Below are positions 33,216 to 42,464 of a DNA stretch of 44,800 bases, piece by piece. The notes below the pieces were generated by a model that worked only from the letters and a program-made list of their open reading frames with translations, did not search any database and was not told the DNA's origin. The DNA is taken from NCBI GenBank assembly GCA_937871285.1, contig CALMQS010000066.1, positions 1-44,800 of the forward strand. The letters are read 5' to 3'. Position 1 is the stretch's first letter. Every line of letters starts with the position of its first letter. Source of the DNA: an uncultured Sphingobacteriales bacterium (GTDB lineage Bacteria > Bacteroidota > Bacteroidia > Chitinophagales > Chitinophagaceae). A program made the translations under genes and the position numbers.

Positions 33216-33986
33216 ATGAAAGCAGGCGCCGGTTATATTGCAGTTGTGTTTTTATTCCTGCTGTGCAGTTGCCAGAAAGAATTAAAAGATGATGACAGTA
33301 CAGGTAAATCCTATACCGTACACATCGTATTCCAGCCTGTTGTGCAGGGGCAGCCTTTGATCTTCAATCAACCCTATACCAACGCTTTCGGAGAAGATTA
33401 TACGGTTACCGCCTTCCGGTTTTATATAAGCGCCTTGTCGCTGCAAAATAACCATACCGTTTTACCCGTGACCAATGAAGTTAAATACCGGCTTGCAGAT
33501 GCAGCCATTGGCAATACCCTTTCCTTCACCGTTTCCACTGATCAAAACACCTTTAATGGTCTTTCTTTTCAGTTAGGAGTAGACAGCATTGATAATGTAA
33601 GCGGCGCCCAGAGCGGCGATCTTGACCCGGCCAAAGGCATGTTCTGGACCTGGAACAGCGGCTACATTATGGCCAAGCTTGAAGGGGCTTCTTCTTTTTC
33701 TACCGTTCCGGACGGCAATTTTACCTATCATATTGGGGGCTTCAGCGGAGAGCACAAAGCCATACGCTCCATTGTGCTCCCCGCTCCGGAAGGCCGGCAA
33801 ATAACGTTAAAGGATAGCCGCACAACCACTGTTGTTATTAAGGCCGATATAAGCAAATGGTTCAATGCCGTGCATGCTTTATCCATAGCCGATAACGCAT
33901 TCGTGCATAGCCCCGGTTCATTAGCCGGCTTATATGCAGACAATTATGCCACCATGTTCAGCATAGCATCAATAACAGAAGAATGA
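33216..33986 (+). CDS. MbnP-like copper-binding lipoprotein
   Basis: Lipoprotein signal ending in LLCSC, then a beta-rich MbnP domain with the family core GVDSIDNVSGAQSGDLDP and the Trp-containing MFWTWNSGYIMAKLEG. In methanotrophs the partner MbnH oxidises a Trp of MbnP to kynurenine, giving a tight copper site; here several Trp residues are candidates. The next gene is the MbnH-like haem protein, with a 4-bp overlap (ATGA), as in paired mbnPH loci outside methanobactin operons. Located in the periplasm or on a membrane surface. Probably involved in copper acquisition or handling. Confidence 0.85.
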   Translation: MKAGAGYIAVVFLFLLCSCQKELKDDDSTGKSYTVHIVFQPVVQGQPLIFNQPYTNAFGEDYTVTAFRFYISALSLQNNHTVLPVTNEVKYRLADAAIGNTLSFTVSTDQNTFNGLSFQLGVDSIDNVSGAQSGDLDPAKGMFWTWNSGYIMAKLEGASSFSTVPDGNFTYHIGGFSGEHKAIRSIVLPAPEGRQITLKDSRTTTVVIKADISKWFNAVHALSIADNAFVHSPGSLAGLYADNYATMFSIASITEE

Positions 33987-35026
33987 TGCATCGCGCCGTC
34001 ATATCGCTTATAGGGTTGCTGCTTGGCTGCTTATTATTCCTGGAAGCCTGTAAAAAACAGGGTAGTGTTGCGGCTCCGTTAGTACCGTTGCAATTCATAA
34101 TACCACCGGGATTTCCCGACCCGGTATATAAGTTTGAAAATAATACGCTCAGCCAGCAGGGCTTTGAATTGGGAAAGAAGCTGTTTTACGATGGCCGTCT
34201 TTCGCAGGATGGCAATTTCCCCTGTGCTTCCTGCCACCAGCAGTTCGCCGCGTTTGCCACTTTTGATCATCCATTTAGTCATGGTTTCAACAACCAGTTT
34301 ACCACCCGCAACGCCCCGGGCTTATTTAATGTGGCCTGGATGAAGGAAATGCACTGGGACGGGGGCATCAATCATATTGAAGTGCAGCCGCTGGCGCCTA
34401 TTGTTGCCGAAAATGAAATGGCAGAAACCATAGATAACGTCATTGCCAAACTAAAGGATGACGCCGCTTACCGGCAGATGTTCAAAACGGTTTTTGGCGA
34501 TGAAGAGATCAATTCGCAAAGAATGCTTAAAGCGTTAACACAGTTCGTTGCTATGTTAGTTTCGGCCGATTCCAAATACGATAAAGTAAAAAGGGGCACA
34601 GCTTCTTTTACGGAAGCCGAAGCGGCAGGCTACCAGGTTTTTCAGGCAAAATGTGCTGCCTGTCATACAGAACCCTTATTTACCGATCATTCGTTCAGGA
34701 ATACAGGCCTGCCGGTAAACGATATATTAAAAGACGTTGGCCGCATGCATGTTACCGGCAACCCTGCCGATTCGCTCAAGTTTAAAGTGCCCAGCCTCAG
34801 GAATGTATATGCCACTTTTCCTTACGGGCACGATGGACGCTTTTATTCCATAGGAGCCGTTATAGATCATTACCGCTTTGGCGTGGTGAGCAGCCCTACC
34901 ACCGACCCGCTGGTAAAAGATAAGATAGCGATCAGCGATTACGAAAAGCTGGACCTGCTGGCTTTTTTACGAACACTTACCGATTCCACGTTCATTAATA
35001 ATAAAAGCTTTGCGGCAGCCGAATAA
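33983..35026 (+). CDS. MbnH-like dihaem cytochrome c peroxidase-family protein
   Basis: Lipobox FLEAC near residue 22. Two haem c sites: CASCH (about residues 76-80) and CAACH (about 226-230), in the BCCP/MauG fold, with FYDGRLS, RNAPGLFN and DGRFYS family motifs. MauG-like dihaem proteins modify a partner through a high-valent iron state. Coupling to an MbnP-like gene suggests that this one makes the kynurenine in that protein. The two are a self-contained periplasmic pair. Confidence 0.87.
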   Translation: MMHRAVISLIGLLLGCLLFLEACKKQGSVAAPLVPLQFIIPPGFPDPVYKFENNTLSQQGFELGKKLFYDGRLSQDGNFPCASCHQQFAAFATFDHPFSHGFNNQFTTRNAPGLFNVAWMKEMHWDGGINHIEVQPLAPIVAENEMAETIDNVIAKLKDDAAYRQMFKTVFGDEEINSQRMLKALTQFVAMLVSADSKYDKVKRGTASFTEAEAAGYQVFQAKCAACHTEPLFTDHSFRNTGLPVNDILKDVGRMHVTGNPADSLKFKVPSLRNVYATFPYGHDGRFYSIGAVIDHYRFGVVSSPTTDPLVKDKIAISDYEKLDLLAFLRTLTDSTFINNKSFAAAE

Positions 35027-35326
35027 ATACAGGAGTTCCCCCGTATCTCTCACATTTATATATTCCTACCCATAGACCAATAATTTCCCGCCCGCCTACC
35101 GGAGGCCAGGTAAACGCGAAATAATGCTTTCCTATAAAAGTTGCAGCCATTTCTGCTTCAACCTTAAAAAAAAGATTCTTTTTCCTGATTACTTTTTGAG
35201 TTGTACTGCGATATAAGCTAAAGCGCCTGCATTCCGGTAGAATGAAAAGACGCAGCTTATGACTTTCACCCCGGCCTGCCTGCAATAACGCACTGAATCA
35301 TTTCTTACAACCGTCAAAAAAAATGT
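35027..35326. other. 300-bp gap with no recognised feature
   Basis: Short AT- and A-rich runs, including AAAAAAAA just before the FHA-protease start codon. No promoter of the usual type, repeat or gene was found. Confidence 0.4.
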
Positions 35327-37015
35327 ATGAGCACTCAAAATCCCACAACTGTTCTCATCCGGTATATGGATGGGCAAAACAAAGGACAAACTGAAAAGTT
35401 TACAGTAACGCCCACCCTGAACATCACTATCGGCAGGGGCGATGCCAATCTTATCGCCTTCGATCCGGCAAATGATATCATCAGCCGGCAGCATTGTCAT
35501 ATCCGGGTAAACCCGCAGGTTCCGGATACCTATGAAATAACCGATCTGCAAAGTAAGAACGGCACTTATGTAAACGGGCAGGTTATTACAGGAACAACTG
35601 CGCTCATAGCCGGTGATACGATCCGGCTGGGCAAAGAAGGTCCCCTTTTAGCATTCAATTTGGATCCTAAACCCGTTTCCCATATCAAAAAAACCCGTGT
35701 GGTAGACGCGGTGGATGGTTCATCTAAGGAAACGAAGCTGCATCAGGCTGCTCCTGCGGCTGCTAACACCGCATTGCCTAAGGAAACCATTGGCAAGCAA
35801 ACGATGCTGCACATGATAGCGCAATCCGAGAAGAAGAGTCGCAAGGGTGTTCTTGTTGCCATTGCAGCGTTGCTGATCCTTATGGGAACGGCTGGCTGGC
35901 TGGTATACTCCAATCGTTCCGCATCCCAGGTAATCCATATCGCTGGCGCAAATACAGATTCTTCAGGAAGTGCACGATCGCTTTCTGCCGCCCAGATCAA
36001 TAAAGCCAATGAAACTAAAGTGGTATCCATAGAACTGGGCTGGAAACTGGAATTAACCAATACCGGGGAGCAGCTCTACCATGTGTACCTGCCACAGAAA
36101 ACGCAGCAGGGCACCATGTACATGGCAGCTTATGTTACCAATAATACGGGTGCCACAGAGCCCTGGCTCTCTACACAAAGTGCATCACCACAGGGTGCAG
36201 ACCTGCGGCCCATAGGAGGTTTTGGCACAGGAACCGGCTTTGTAGTAGATGAACGCGGCTTTATTATGACCAACCGCCATGTAGCAACACCCTGGCTCAC
36301 CTCCTACCAGTTTTCTCCCGATGCTTTCCCCGGACTGCTCATTGGAATGAATGAGAAGGGAGAGCTTGCTGTTAATGAAAAAGTGAGCATTAGCCAGGAA
36401 CAGGTAAGTAATTGGGTGCCTGCGGAAGCCATGAACTATAACCGGCAACTGATCCAGGCAGGCGTTAAAATGATTGACGGCCGCTCTGCCTACCTGGATG
36501 TTACTTTTGCCAACAATTCATTACGCACCCCGGCAAAAGTTGTGCGTATTTCCAACGTTCATGATGTGGCGATGATAAAAATTGAACTACCTGAAACACT
36601 TACGCAGGTAGAAATGTTCGACAATTATAATGAAATAGAACCTGGCAGCCCTGTAGTGGTGATGGGATATCCCGGTATGTCGCCCGACCAGTTTGTTGCC
36701 AACCGCTCGCAGGATGCTTTTAACCGTAACCCCAATATTGTAAAAGTACCGGTGCCAACGGTAAGCACCGGTAATATCGGGCGCTTGGTAAAGGGTAGCA
36801 GCAGCGGTAATAAAATAGATGAATACCTGAGCGTTATGGGCGATTATTACCAGCTTACCATTAATTCCACCGGCCCCGGTAACAGTGGCGGACCAATGTT
36901 TGATGAGCAGGGACGTGTAATAGGCATTTATTCTGCGGGTAACTCAACCATGTCTTATTCTATACCCATTAAATATGCCATTGAACTGATGGGCAGGCAG
37001 GAAGTGATTCGATAA
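35327..37015 (+). CDS. FHA-domain transmembrane trypsin-like serine protease
   Basis: FHA phosphothreonine-binding domain at about residues 32-108 (TIGRGDANLI, SRQHCHIRV, SKNGTYVNG). A membrane helix follows at about 174-194, then an extracytoplasmic S1C/HtrA-like protease domain with His318 (TNRHVA), Asp413 (HDVAMIKI) and Ser520 (GPGNSGGPMFD). There is no PDZ domain. The FHA side faces the cytoplasm, where it could read phosphorylation by the Ser/Thr kinase encoded downstream. It forms a gene set with the PP2C phosphatase (124-bp gap) and the kinase. The target proteins are unknown. Confidence 0.9.
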   Translation: MSTQNPTTVLIRYMDGQNKGQTEKFTVTPTLNITIGRGDANLIAFDPANDIISRQHCHIRVNPQVPDTYEITDLQSKNGTYVNGQVITGTTALIAGDTIRLGKEGPLLAFNLDPKPVSHIKKTRVVDAVDGSSKETKLHQAAPAAANTALPKETIGKQTMLHMIAQSEKKSRKGVLVAIAALLILMGTAGWLVYSNRSASQVIHIAGANTDSSGSARSLSAAQINKANETKVVSIELGWKLELTNTGEQLYHVYLPQKTQQGTMYMAAYVTNNTGATEPWLSTQSASPQGADLRPIGGFGTGTGFVVDERGFIMTNRHVATPWLTSYQFSPDAFPGLLIGMNEKGELAVNEKVSISQEQVSNWVPAEAMNYNRQLIQAGVKMIDGRSAYLDVTFANNSLRTPAKVVRISNVHDVAMIKIELPETLTQVEMFDNYNEIEPGSPVVVMGYPGMSPDQFVANRSQDAFNRNPNIVKVPVPTVSTGNIGRLVKGSSSGNKIDEYLSVMGDYYQLTINSTGPGNSGGPMFDEQGRVIGIYSAGNSTMSYSIPIKYAIELMGRQEVIR

Positions 37016-37074
37016 CAGGATGCCCTTCGGTATATGATCACCTGCTTTTTTTGACGGGCACTGCCTCAAACCGC

Positions 37075-37097
37075 CGGCTCCCCCGTACGGGGAGCCG
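37075..37097. terminator. GC-rich hairpin between protease and PP2C genes
   Basis: CGGCTCCCC (37075-37083), CGTAC loop and GGGGAGCCG (37089-37097): a 9-bp perfect stem. No T-tract follows, so it may pause or stabilise rather than terminate. Nearby CGGCAGGCAGCCG resembles the GC-rich repeat at 26636. Confidence 0.45.
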
Positions 37098-37139
37098 CGG
37101 CAGGCAGCCGTTATGACACGTTCATGGTAAAATATTTTT

Positions 37140-37985
37140 ATGCGATTTCCCTGGCAAAAAAAAACAGACCGTGCTTTCGTAAATAGTACAACAGCAATTT
37201 CATGTAATATTTATTGCTTATCGGAAACCGGCCCGGCCCGTAGTTCCAATGAAGACCGTATTCTTTATTTCTGCCCTGGCCAAAACCAGGATGCCTGGTT
37301 TGCTATGGTGGCCGATGGTATGGGCGGACATAATGCGGGAGAAGTGGCCAGCAGGATAGCCTGTGAATCGGCAAGAGCATACATGGAGCGGGAATACAAC
37401 CGGCATGAGGCTAAAAAAATGCTAAAGGCACTGGTGCAGGTAATGCATCACAACATTCGCACCACTTCCGCTAACGATCCGGCCTGCAGCGGTATGGGCA
37501 CTACCTCAACAGCGGTCTTCATCAGCGGTAATACCCTCAGCTTTGCCCATGTGGGAGACAGCCGCCTGTACTTTTTTTCAAACAATGAACTGGTGCAATG
37601 CACTACAGATCAAACCCTGGTAACCCAGATGATAAGGGAAGGGAAAGTAAAACCGGAAGAAGCCCGCAATCATGATATGAAACATGTGCTGATGCAGGCG
37701 CTGGGTACGGCAGACCAGGTTAGCCCGCAGATAGGCGGGCCGCTGCCTGTGCATCCGGGTGACTATTATTTTTTATGTTCCGATGGTATTTATGATATGT
37801 TATCCGATGCCGAGCTGGCATTGCTCTTTTCCATGCGCCGGCCGGAGTTTGCCATGGAATGTATTAAAGCCCTTTGTTTTGAGCGTGTTGCACGCGATAA
37901 TTTTTCAGCATTGCTGATCGAAATAAACGCCGGGCAGGAAGTGATCAGCAATGGAGTCACCAAAGAACAAAATATTATGTTATGA
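37140..37985 (+). CDS. PP2C-family protein serine/threonine phosphatase
   Basis: Metal-binding motif MVADGMGGHNAGEVAS, then AHVGDSRLYFF and LCSDGIYDM, giving the Asp ligands of the PPM fold. At 281 residues it is cytoplasmic, with no membrane segment. It overlaps the kinase start by 4 bp (ATGTTATGA region), so kinase and phosphatase are translationally coupled and presumably act on the same targets, including the kinase itself. Confidence 0.94.
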   Translation: MRFPWQKKTDRAFVNSTTAISCNIYCLSETGPARSSNEDRILYFCPGQNQDAWFAMVADGMGGHNAGEVASRIACESARAYMEREYNRHEAKKMLKALVQVMHHNIRTTSANDPACSGMGTTSTAVFISGNTLSFAHVGDSRLYFFSNNELVQCTTDQTLVTQMIREGKVKPEEARNHDMKHVLMQALGTADQVSPQIGGPLPVHPGDYYFLCSDGIYDMLSDAELALLFSMRRPEFAMECIKALCFERVARDNFSALLIEINAGQEVISNGVTKEQNIML

Positions 37986-39796
37986 AGCAGCCCAGTAATG
38001 AAGCGTATGAAATATTGGATAAAATAGGAGAAGGCGGTATGGGTACCGTATACCTTGCAAAAGATGTGATGCTGGAACGTTATGCAGCCATTAAGATATT
38101 GAATAAGCCGGTAAACACGTCTACCGAACAGATGCAGGCCCGCTTTCAGCAGGAGGCGCTGGCGCTGGCTAAATTAAACCACCCCAATATAACGCACCTC
38201 TATGCTTTTATTCCCCGCGGGGATACCTACTGGATGGTGATGGAATATGTGAAAGGCAATACACTGGAAGAATGGCTGCACAAAAAAGGCGCTATGAGCT
38301 CCCTTATGGCATGCAGTATGGTAAGCCAGTTACTTAACGGGTTAGAACATGCGCATCGCAAAGGTATTATACACCGCGATCTCAAACCTGCCAACATAAT
38401 AATTTCGGAAGAAGGAGAAGTGAAGATCATGGATTTTGGCATAGCCCGCATACGCAATTCGCAGCGGCTAACCCAGCAGGGGAAATCGGTGGGCACCCTG
38501 GAATATATGGCGCCCGAACAAATACAGGGAAAGGAGGGCGATGAGCTATCGGACATCTATGCAACGGGAAATATTTTATATGAATTGCTCTGCGGGCATC
38601 CCCCGTTCAACGGCGATACGGATTACCATCTGATGAAAGCAAAGCTGGAAGAAAAGCCTCCGCCTGATCCTGAACTTATCAGCAAAACCACCCCCGCACT
38701 ACAGCAGGTAATATTTAAGGCTTTGGAAAAAAAATCAGCAAAGCGTTTTCCCTCGGTGAGCGCTTTCAAAGCAGCGCTTCTTAAAAGTATTCCATCTGCT
38801 TTACTCAATGAAGCGGAACTGGCGGAAATGCTGAAGCGGGATGTGCAGGAAAAACCACAGCCGGCAACCAACTATAAGGGCATGCCGCTCAGTATAAGTC
38901 AACGCTGGTTATCACTGCCGGCCGCCATTCGGGCATTGTCAGCAACGCCGGGAGCAGTAAAGCTTCCACCCATCAGGGCATTTAAGTTCGAGAACATAGC
39001 TGCGTATCTCAACCGGTGGAATACAAATAAATCCATCGTATTGCTTATTGGGGTCGTTATACTGTGTGCAGCATTGCTTACCGCCAATTATTACAGCAAC
39101 AGGGATAAGGAAAAGCGCATAGGACAAAGCGCCGGCAGTGTCGTCAGCAAGGAATATCATGTAGCCCTTCCGTTAAACGAAGCACCGGCGCAAATACCCA
39201 AAAACACGGGTATTATTGAAGAGCAGTTAGCAAAAAACAGCCTGCCTTACATGTCGGCGCCGGAACCCGTGCGGGCAAAGGAAGACTCCGGCAAGAAAAA
39301 AACAAAACCGCTGCCGGTTGAAAAAGTAAAGGATAAAGAAAGTCAAACTCCGGATAAAAACGAGGCTGCTCCGGAAGAGGAAGTTACAGAGGAGTCTCTG
39401 CCACCCACTCCAGCCAATGCTTTAACCCGGCCGATAAGCGTTCCTGCCGGAAAAAAGATAAGCGTAATTTTAGACCAGGATCTGAGCTCGGAAGAAAAAC
39501 ATAAAGACGGCGCTATCGTTCGCCTTCACTGCAACGAAGATGTGGAGGCAGGAGGCAGGGTAATTATAAAAAAAGGAGCGCCTGTTTACGGCAAAATTGT
39601 GGACGTAACACCGGCCCAGGGCAGAAGAAAAGCGCTTATCGGCTTTGTTATTCAACGGGTGCAGGCTACCGATGGAAGCAGCATCAGGCTGCAATCCGAA
39701 CGATTCCGGCTGAAAGGGCAGGCCAATAACGTTCCTGCTGTTTACAAAGAGGGCACTCCATTTAGTGTAATCCTGGGCAAGGGAACGGTAAAGTGA
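37982..39796 (+). CDS. Transmembrane serine/threonine protein kinase
   Basis: Kinase domain residues 8-270: Gly loop GEGGMGTV, Lys38 (AAIKIL), HRDLKPANII (131-140), DFGIAR (151-156) and GTLEYMAPEQ. A membrane helix at about 351-369 and a Lys/Glu/Pro-rich linker lead to an extracytoplasmic domain (about 485-604). That domain has a barrel-like sequence (VPAGKKISVILDQDLSSEE, VIIKKGAPVYGKIV), not PASTA, NHL or TPR repeats. With the coupled PP2C phosphatase and the FHA-protease it forms a signalling module that may sense envelope state. It ends 2 bp from a convergent gene. Confidence 0.94.
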   Translation: MKQPSNEAYEILDKIGEGGMGTVYLAKDVMLERYAAIKILNKPVNTSTEQMQARFQQEALALAKLNHPNITHLYAFIPRGDTYWMVMEYVKGNTLEEWLHKKGAMSSLMACSMVSQLLNGLEHAHRKGIIHRDLKPANIIISEEGEVKIMDFGIARIRNSQRLTQQGKSVGTLEYMAPEQIQGKEGDELSDIYATGNILYELLCGHPPFNGDTDYHLMKAKLEEKPPPDPELISKTTPALQQVIFKALEKKSAKRFPSVSAFKAALLKSIPSALLNEAELAEMLKRDVQEKPQPATNYKGMPLSISQRWLSLPAAIRALSATPGAVKLPPIRAFKFENIAAYLNRWNTNKSIVLLIGVVILCAALLTANYYSNRDKEKRIGQSAGSVVSKEYHVALPLNEAPAQIPKNTGIIEEQLAKNSLPYMSAPEPVRAKEDSGKKKTKPLPVEKVKDKESQTPDKNEAAPEEEVTEESLPPTPANALTRPISVPAGKKISVILDQDLSSEEKHKDGAIVRLHCNEDVEAGGRVIIKKGAPVYGKIVDVTPAQGRRKALIGFVIQRVQATDGSSIRLQSERFRLKGQANNVPAVYKEGTPFSVILGKGTVK

Positions 39797-39798
39797 AT

Positions 39799-40377
39799 TT
39801 ATATTTTTACATGCGCCCAGTTCTCTTTGGTTTTAATACGGTGTACCTGCATATCAGATACCCCGTATTTATCCGCGATTTCCCGGAGCGTCTTTTTTTC
39901 TTTCAGCAGCTTCTTTATTCCTTTTACTTTCCTGATGTCAAGCTTCGGTCCTTTTTTGGTGGGATTCTCTTTCCGCCTTTTTAAAGCAGCTTTTACCCTT
40001 GGGTTCTTTTTGTTGTGCGCCGATACCTCATCCTGGGTTGCCCATTTAAGGTTGCTGTATTTATTATTCTCATAATTGTGATCAAGATGAATAATAAAAT
40101 TCTGCTTCGCTTTGGGCTTGGGCAAAAAATGTTTTGCTACCAGCCGGTGGATCAAAGCGGTATAGTATTCACCGTTTAGCTTTTTTCGCCATATCGGGTA
40201 ATTGGCCTGCCTGCTCAGCCGCAATACAAAGCCATCCGATATCCGCTTATTGTACTTAACTAACCTGCCATGATTGGAGATGGCATACTTGTACCATACA
40301 GCGCCTTTGGTTTCATGCTCAGGGAGGTCCTTCCAAATTTCGCTGGGAAGCATCTTTACAGATTCTCTGATAGCCAT
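39799..40377 (-). CDS. HNH endonuclease-like protein with helix-turn-helix tail
   Basis: N-terminal NUMOD4-like segment (SEIWKDLPE, then YAISNHGRL) and HNH motif with HLDH (97-100), NYENNKYSNLKW (101-112). The C-terminus (about 150-185) has a resolvase-type helix-turn-helix (KTLREIADKYGVSDMQVHRI). This domain order is common in phage and free-standing homing endonucleases. There is no adjacent phage gene or intron. It converges on the kinase gene with a 2-bp gap and no terminator between. Confidence 0.85.
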   Translation of the reverse strand: MAIRESVKMLPSEIWKDLPEHETKGAVWYKYAISNHGRLVKYNKRISDGFVLRLSRQANYPIWRKKLNGEYYTALIHRLVAKHFLPKPKAKQNFIIHLDHNYENNKYSNLKWATQDEVSAHNKKNPRVKAALKRRKENPTKKGPKLDIRKVKGIKKLLKEKKTLREIADKYGVSDMQVHRIKTKENWAHVKI

Positions 40378-40652
40378 TTTTTTTGTTTTTGTCTGATGAA
40401 TGTATAACGGTTATAATAATCAAAATGTGCTTCGCCACAGGTAAGTGCGTAAATTCATAGAAAGAGGTTGTACAGCGGGAGTAAGGTGATGCTTTAATAT
40501 ATGCCACCGAAGTTACAACATCAGCCAATATCAAAATCAATTATTATCGTATTTGTTTTGGAGTGCCGGCGGCAGGTTAAAATATAACCCTGCCTCACTT
40601 CCTCGTCTTCCGGCCAAAAGGCATATCCATACCCCGCAGCAGGGCCGCAACC

Positions 40653-41243
40653 TTATATTTCCAGTCCTTCAACCAGTATAATGACCATATTCTTTTCCAA
40701 TTGTTCGGCCGAGATCTTTTGTTTGGAACGATGCCAGGATTCGATACCGCTTATGGCATGCAGCATAATCAGCACTGCAGTGGGGGCATCAATGGCTTTA
40801 AGTTCTTTTTTTCGTATCCCGTTTTCTATAATGGCGGCTAACCGCTGGCGGTAATTTTTCCGTTGTACTTTATAATTAGACAAATAAGGTTCTGAAAGAT
40901 GCCGCCACTCCCTGTCGGCCACATGCACATCTTCATAGTTGTTAACCATGTGCTGAATATGGAACCGCAGGATGGCTTTGATCTTATCAATAGCAGGTTG
41001 CGTACTGACTTCTATTTTTTCAAGATGTTCCATAAAAATATTAGCAACCCTGAAGCAAATAACCTGCAGGATCTCCGCCTTGGATTGAATATGGTTATAC
41101 AGGCTGGCTGCTTCTACGCCTACCGCTTCTGCCAGGTCTCTCATGGAGGTTCCGGAAAAGCTTTTTTCCCTGAAAAGCCTGGCGGCCTTACCGATAATGA
41201 CTTCTTTCTTTGTGCTGTTGCGCTGGGTTTTGATAGTGGGCAT
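40653..41243 (-). CDS. TetR-family transcriptional regulator
   Basis: N-terminal helix-turn-helix (AARLFREKSFSGTSMRDLAEA, then SLYNHIQSKAEIL) with a helical ligand domain (YLSNYKVQRKNYRQRLAAII) resembling TetR proteins of acyl-CoA or fatty-acid-related control. 196 residues, full length. It is divergent from the PorG-like gene; the ligand is unknown and no clear operator was identified. Confidence 0.92.
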   Translation of the reverse strand: MPTIKTQRNSTKKEVIIGKAARLFREKSFSGTSMRDLAEAVGVEAASLYNHIQSKAEILQVICFRVANIFMEHLEKIEVSTQPAIDKIKAILRFHIQHMVNNYEDVHVADREWRHLSEPYLSNYKVQRKNYRQRLAAIIENGIRKKELKAIDAPTAVLIMLHAISGIESWHRSKQKISAEQLEKNMVIILVEGLEI

Positions 41244-41278
41244 AATGAATAGATCTTAAGGTATTTCCCTTCGAATTT

Positions 41279-41326
41279 CGGATTTTTATCTTTCGGATTT
41301 GAAATTTGTATTTTATTTGGCTTTGA
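41279..41326. repeat. AT-rich dispersed repeat unit
   Basis: TTTGAAATTTGTAT at 41298-41311, then TTTATTTGGCTTTG, nearly identical to the unit at 30575-30618. It is preceded by a TTTCGGATTT duplication (41274-41300). It lies in the gap between tetR and the PorG-like gene. Confidence 0.55.
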
Positions 41327-41380
41327 GGCCCGATGAACCACATATCTATTAAGATTTCATTAAAATCGGTTATTATATCA

Positions 41381-41409
41381 TTGACATTCGCTACTAATCT
41401 TGTATTTTG
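41381..41409 (+). promoter_or_regulatory. Promoter before the PorG-like gene
   Basis: TTGACA (41381-41386), 16 nt, TATTTTG (41403-41409). It resembles both a general -35/-10 pair and the Bacteroidota -33/-7 pattern, with one T missing from TAnnTTTG. The start would lie near 41416, leaving a leader of about 87 nt. Confidence 0.5.
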
Positions 41410-41502
41410 CATCAGGTAATTGTGCGGTACAATGCCACGTTAGGGCCTGCTTAGGGTGTTTCCATGTTTTTGGAGAGGTTTTGTAAAACAAATGCATTTT
41501 TA

Positions 41503-42354
41503 ATGAAGAAGATATTCGTATCAATTTTGTTTTTAGCCTTTATTTCATCTTCCATTGCACAGGTAGATGGCGTGGTGCAGGAGGGCGAATTTGGTATAAC
41601 AGTAGGCGCAGCACATTATTTTGGCGACATTAATACCAATGCAGCCATTAACCGCCCCAAGCCGGCGCTCGGTGTTTTTTTTCGTAAACAGTTTGGAGAA
41701 TATATCGCACTCCGCCTTGGCGTGCATTATGCGCAATTAGGCTATTCAGACGTTTACAGTAAGAACGATTTTCAAAAAAGAAGGAACCTCAGCTTTAACA
41801 GTAATATTTGGGAAGCCACCCTGCAGGGTGATTTTAATTTTATGCGTTTTGTACCGGGAGAGCCGGAATTTGGTTTTACGCCTTATGTTACTTTAGGTAT
41901 TGGCGCATTTAACTATGATCCCTACGCGTACTTACAGGGGAAAAAATATTTTCTCCGGCCGCTGGGTACAGAAGGGCAGGGTTCATCCTTATATCCCGGG
42001 CGTAAGCCTTACAGCGCTGTGGCTTTCTGCCTTCCGTTGGGTATGGGCATTAAATACAATATTAACCCTAATATCAACTTTTCTTTTGAGGTAGCCTACC
42101 GGTTTACCACTACCGACTATCTTGATGATGTAAGCGCTTATTATGCTCCCGATGCATTTGCCAGCACGCTGCCCGATGGCTCATCTACCCCCTGGTATGC
42201 ACTGCAGGACCGTTCTTATGAAACGGGAGATGGCGTAAGAATAGGCACAAAAGGCCGCCAGCGCGGGTTCCGTAACCAAACAGACGCATATGTTATAGCA
42301 GAAGTTGGATTAGCGTTTACGCTTACTTCGTATAGGTGCCCTACCGCAAAGTAA
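41503..42354 (+). CDS. PorG-like (DUF6089) outer-membrane beta-barrel protein
   Basis: Signal peptide MKKIFVSILFLAFISSSIAQ, then alternating beta strands (EFGITVGAAHYFGDINTN, GVFFRKQFGEYIALRLGVHYAQLGYSD, PYVTLGIGAFNYDPYAY) and a C-terminal beta segment ending AEVGLAFTLTS. The GEFGITVGAAHYFGDIN opening is typical of DUF6089 proteins, which include PorG of the type IX secretion system. It could alternatively be a paralogue with another role. The ATG at 41503 gives a proper signal peptide; the frame can begin 39 nt earlier. Confidence 0.82.
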   Translation: MKKIFVSILFLAFISSSIAQVDGVVQEGEFGITVGAAHYFGDINTNAAINRPKPALGVFFRKQFGEYIALRLGVHYAQLGYSDVYSKNDFQKRRNLSFNSNIWEATLQGDFNFMRFVPGEPEFGFTPYVTLGIGAFNYDPYAYLQGKKYFLRPLGTEGQGSSLYPGRKPYSAVAFCLPLGMGIKYNINPNINFSFEVAYRFTTTDYLDDVSAYYAPDAFASTLPDGSSTPWYALQDRSYETGDGVRIGTKGRQRGFRNQTDAYVIAEVGLAFTLTSYRCPTAK

Positions 42355-42449
42355 CCAACCCGCAAAAATAAAATCCTTAAATATCCGTCAATTAATCCGG
42401 GCATAATCCGCTTATTAGCTTCGGCTGCTTCCGTATTTTTATTAACCAC

Positions 42450-42457
42450 TAATTTTG
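42450..42457 (+). promoter_or_regulatory. -7 element directly before the FUSC-family gene
   Basis: TAATTTTG matches TAnnTTTG exactly. The ATG begins 8 nt after it, so the transcript would be nearly leaderless. A -33 element is not visible. Confidence 0.5.
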
Positions 42458-42464
42458 CAGCACA

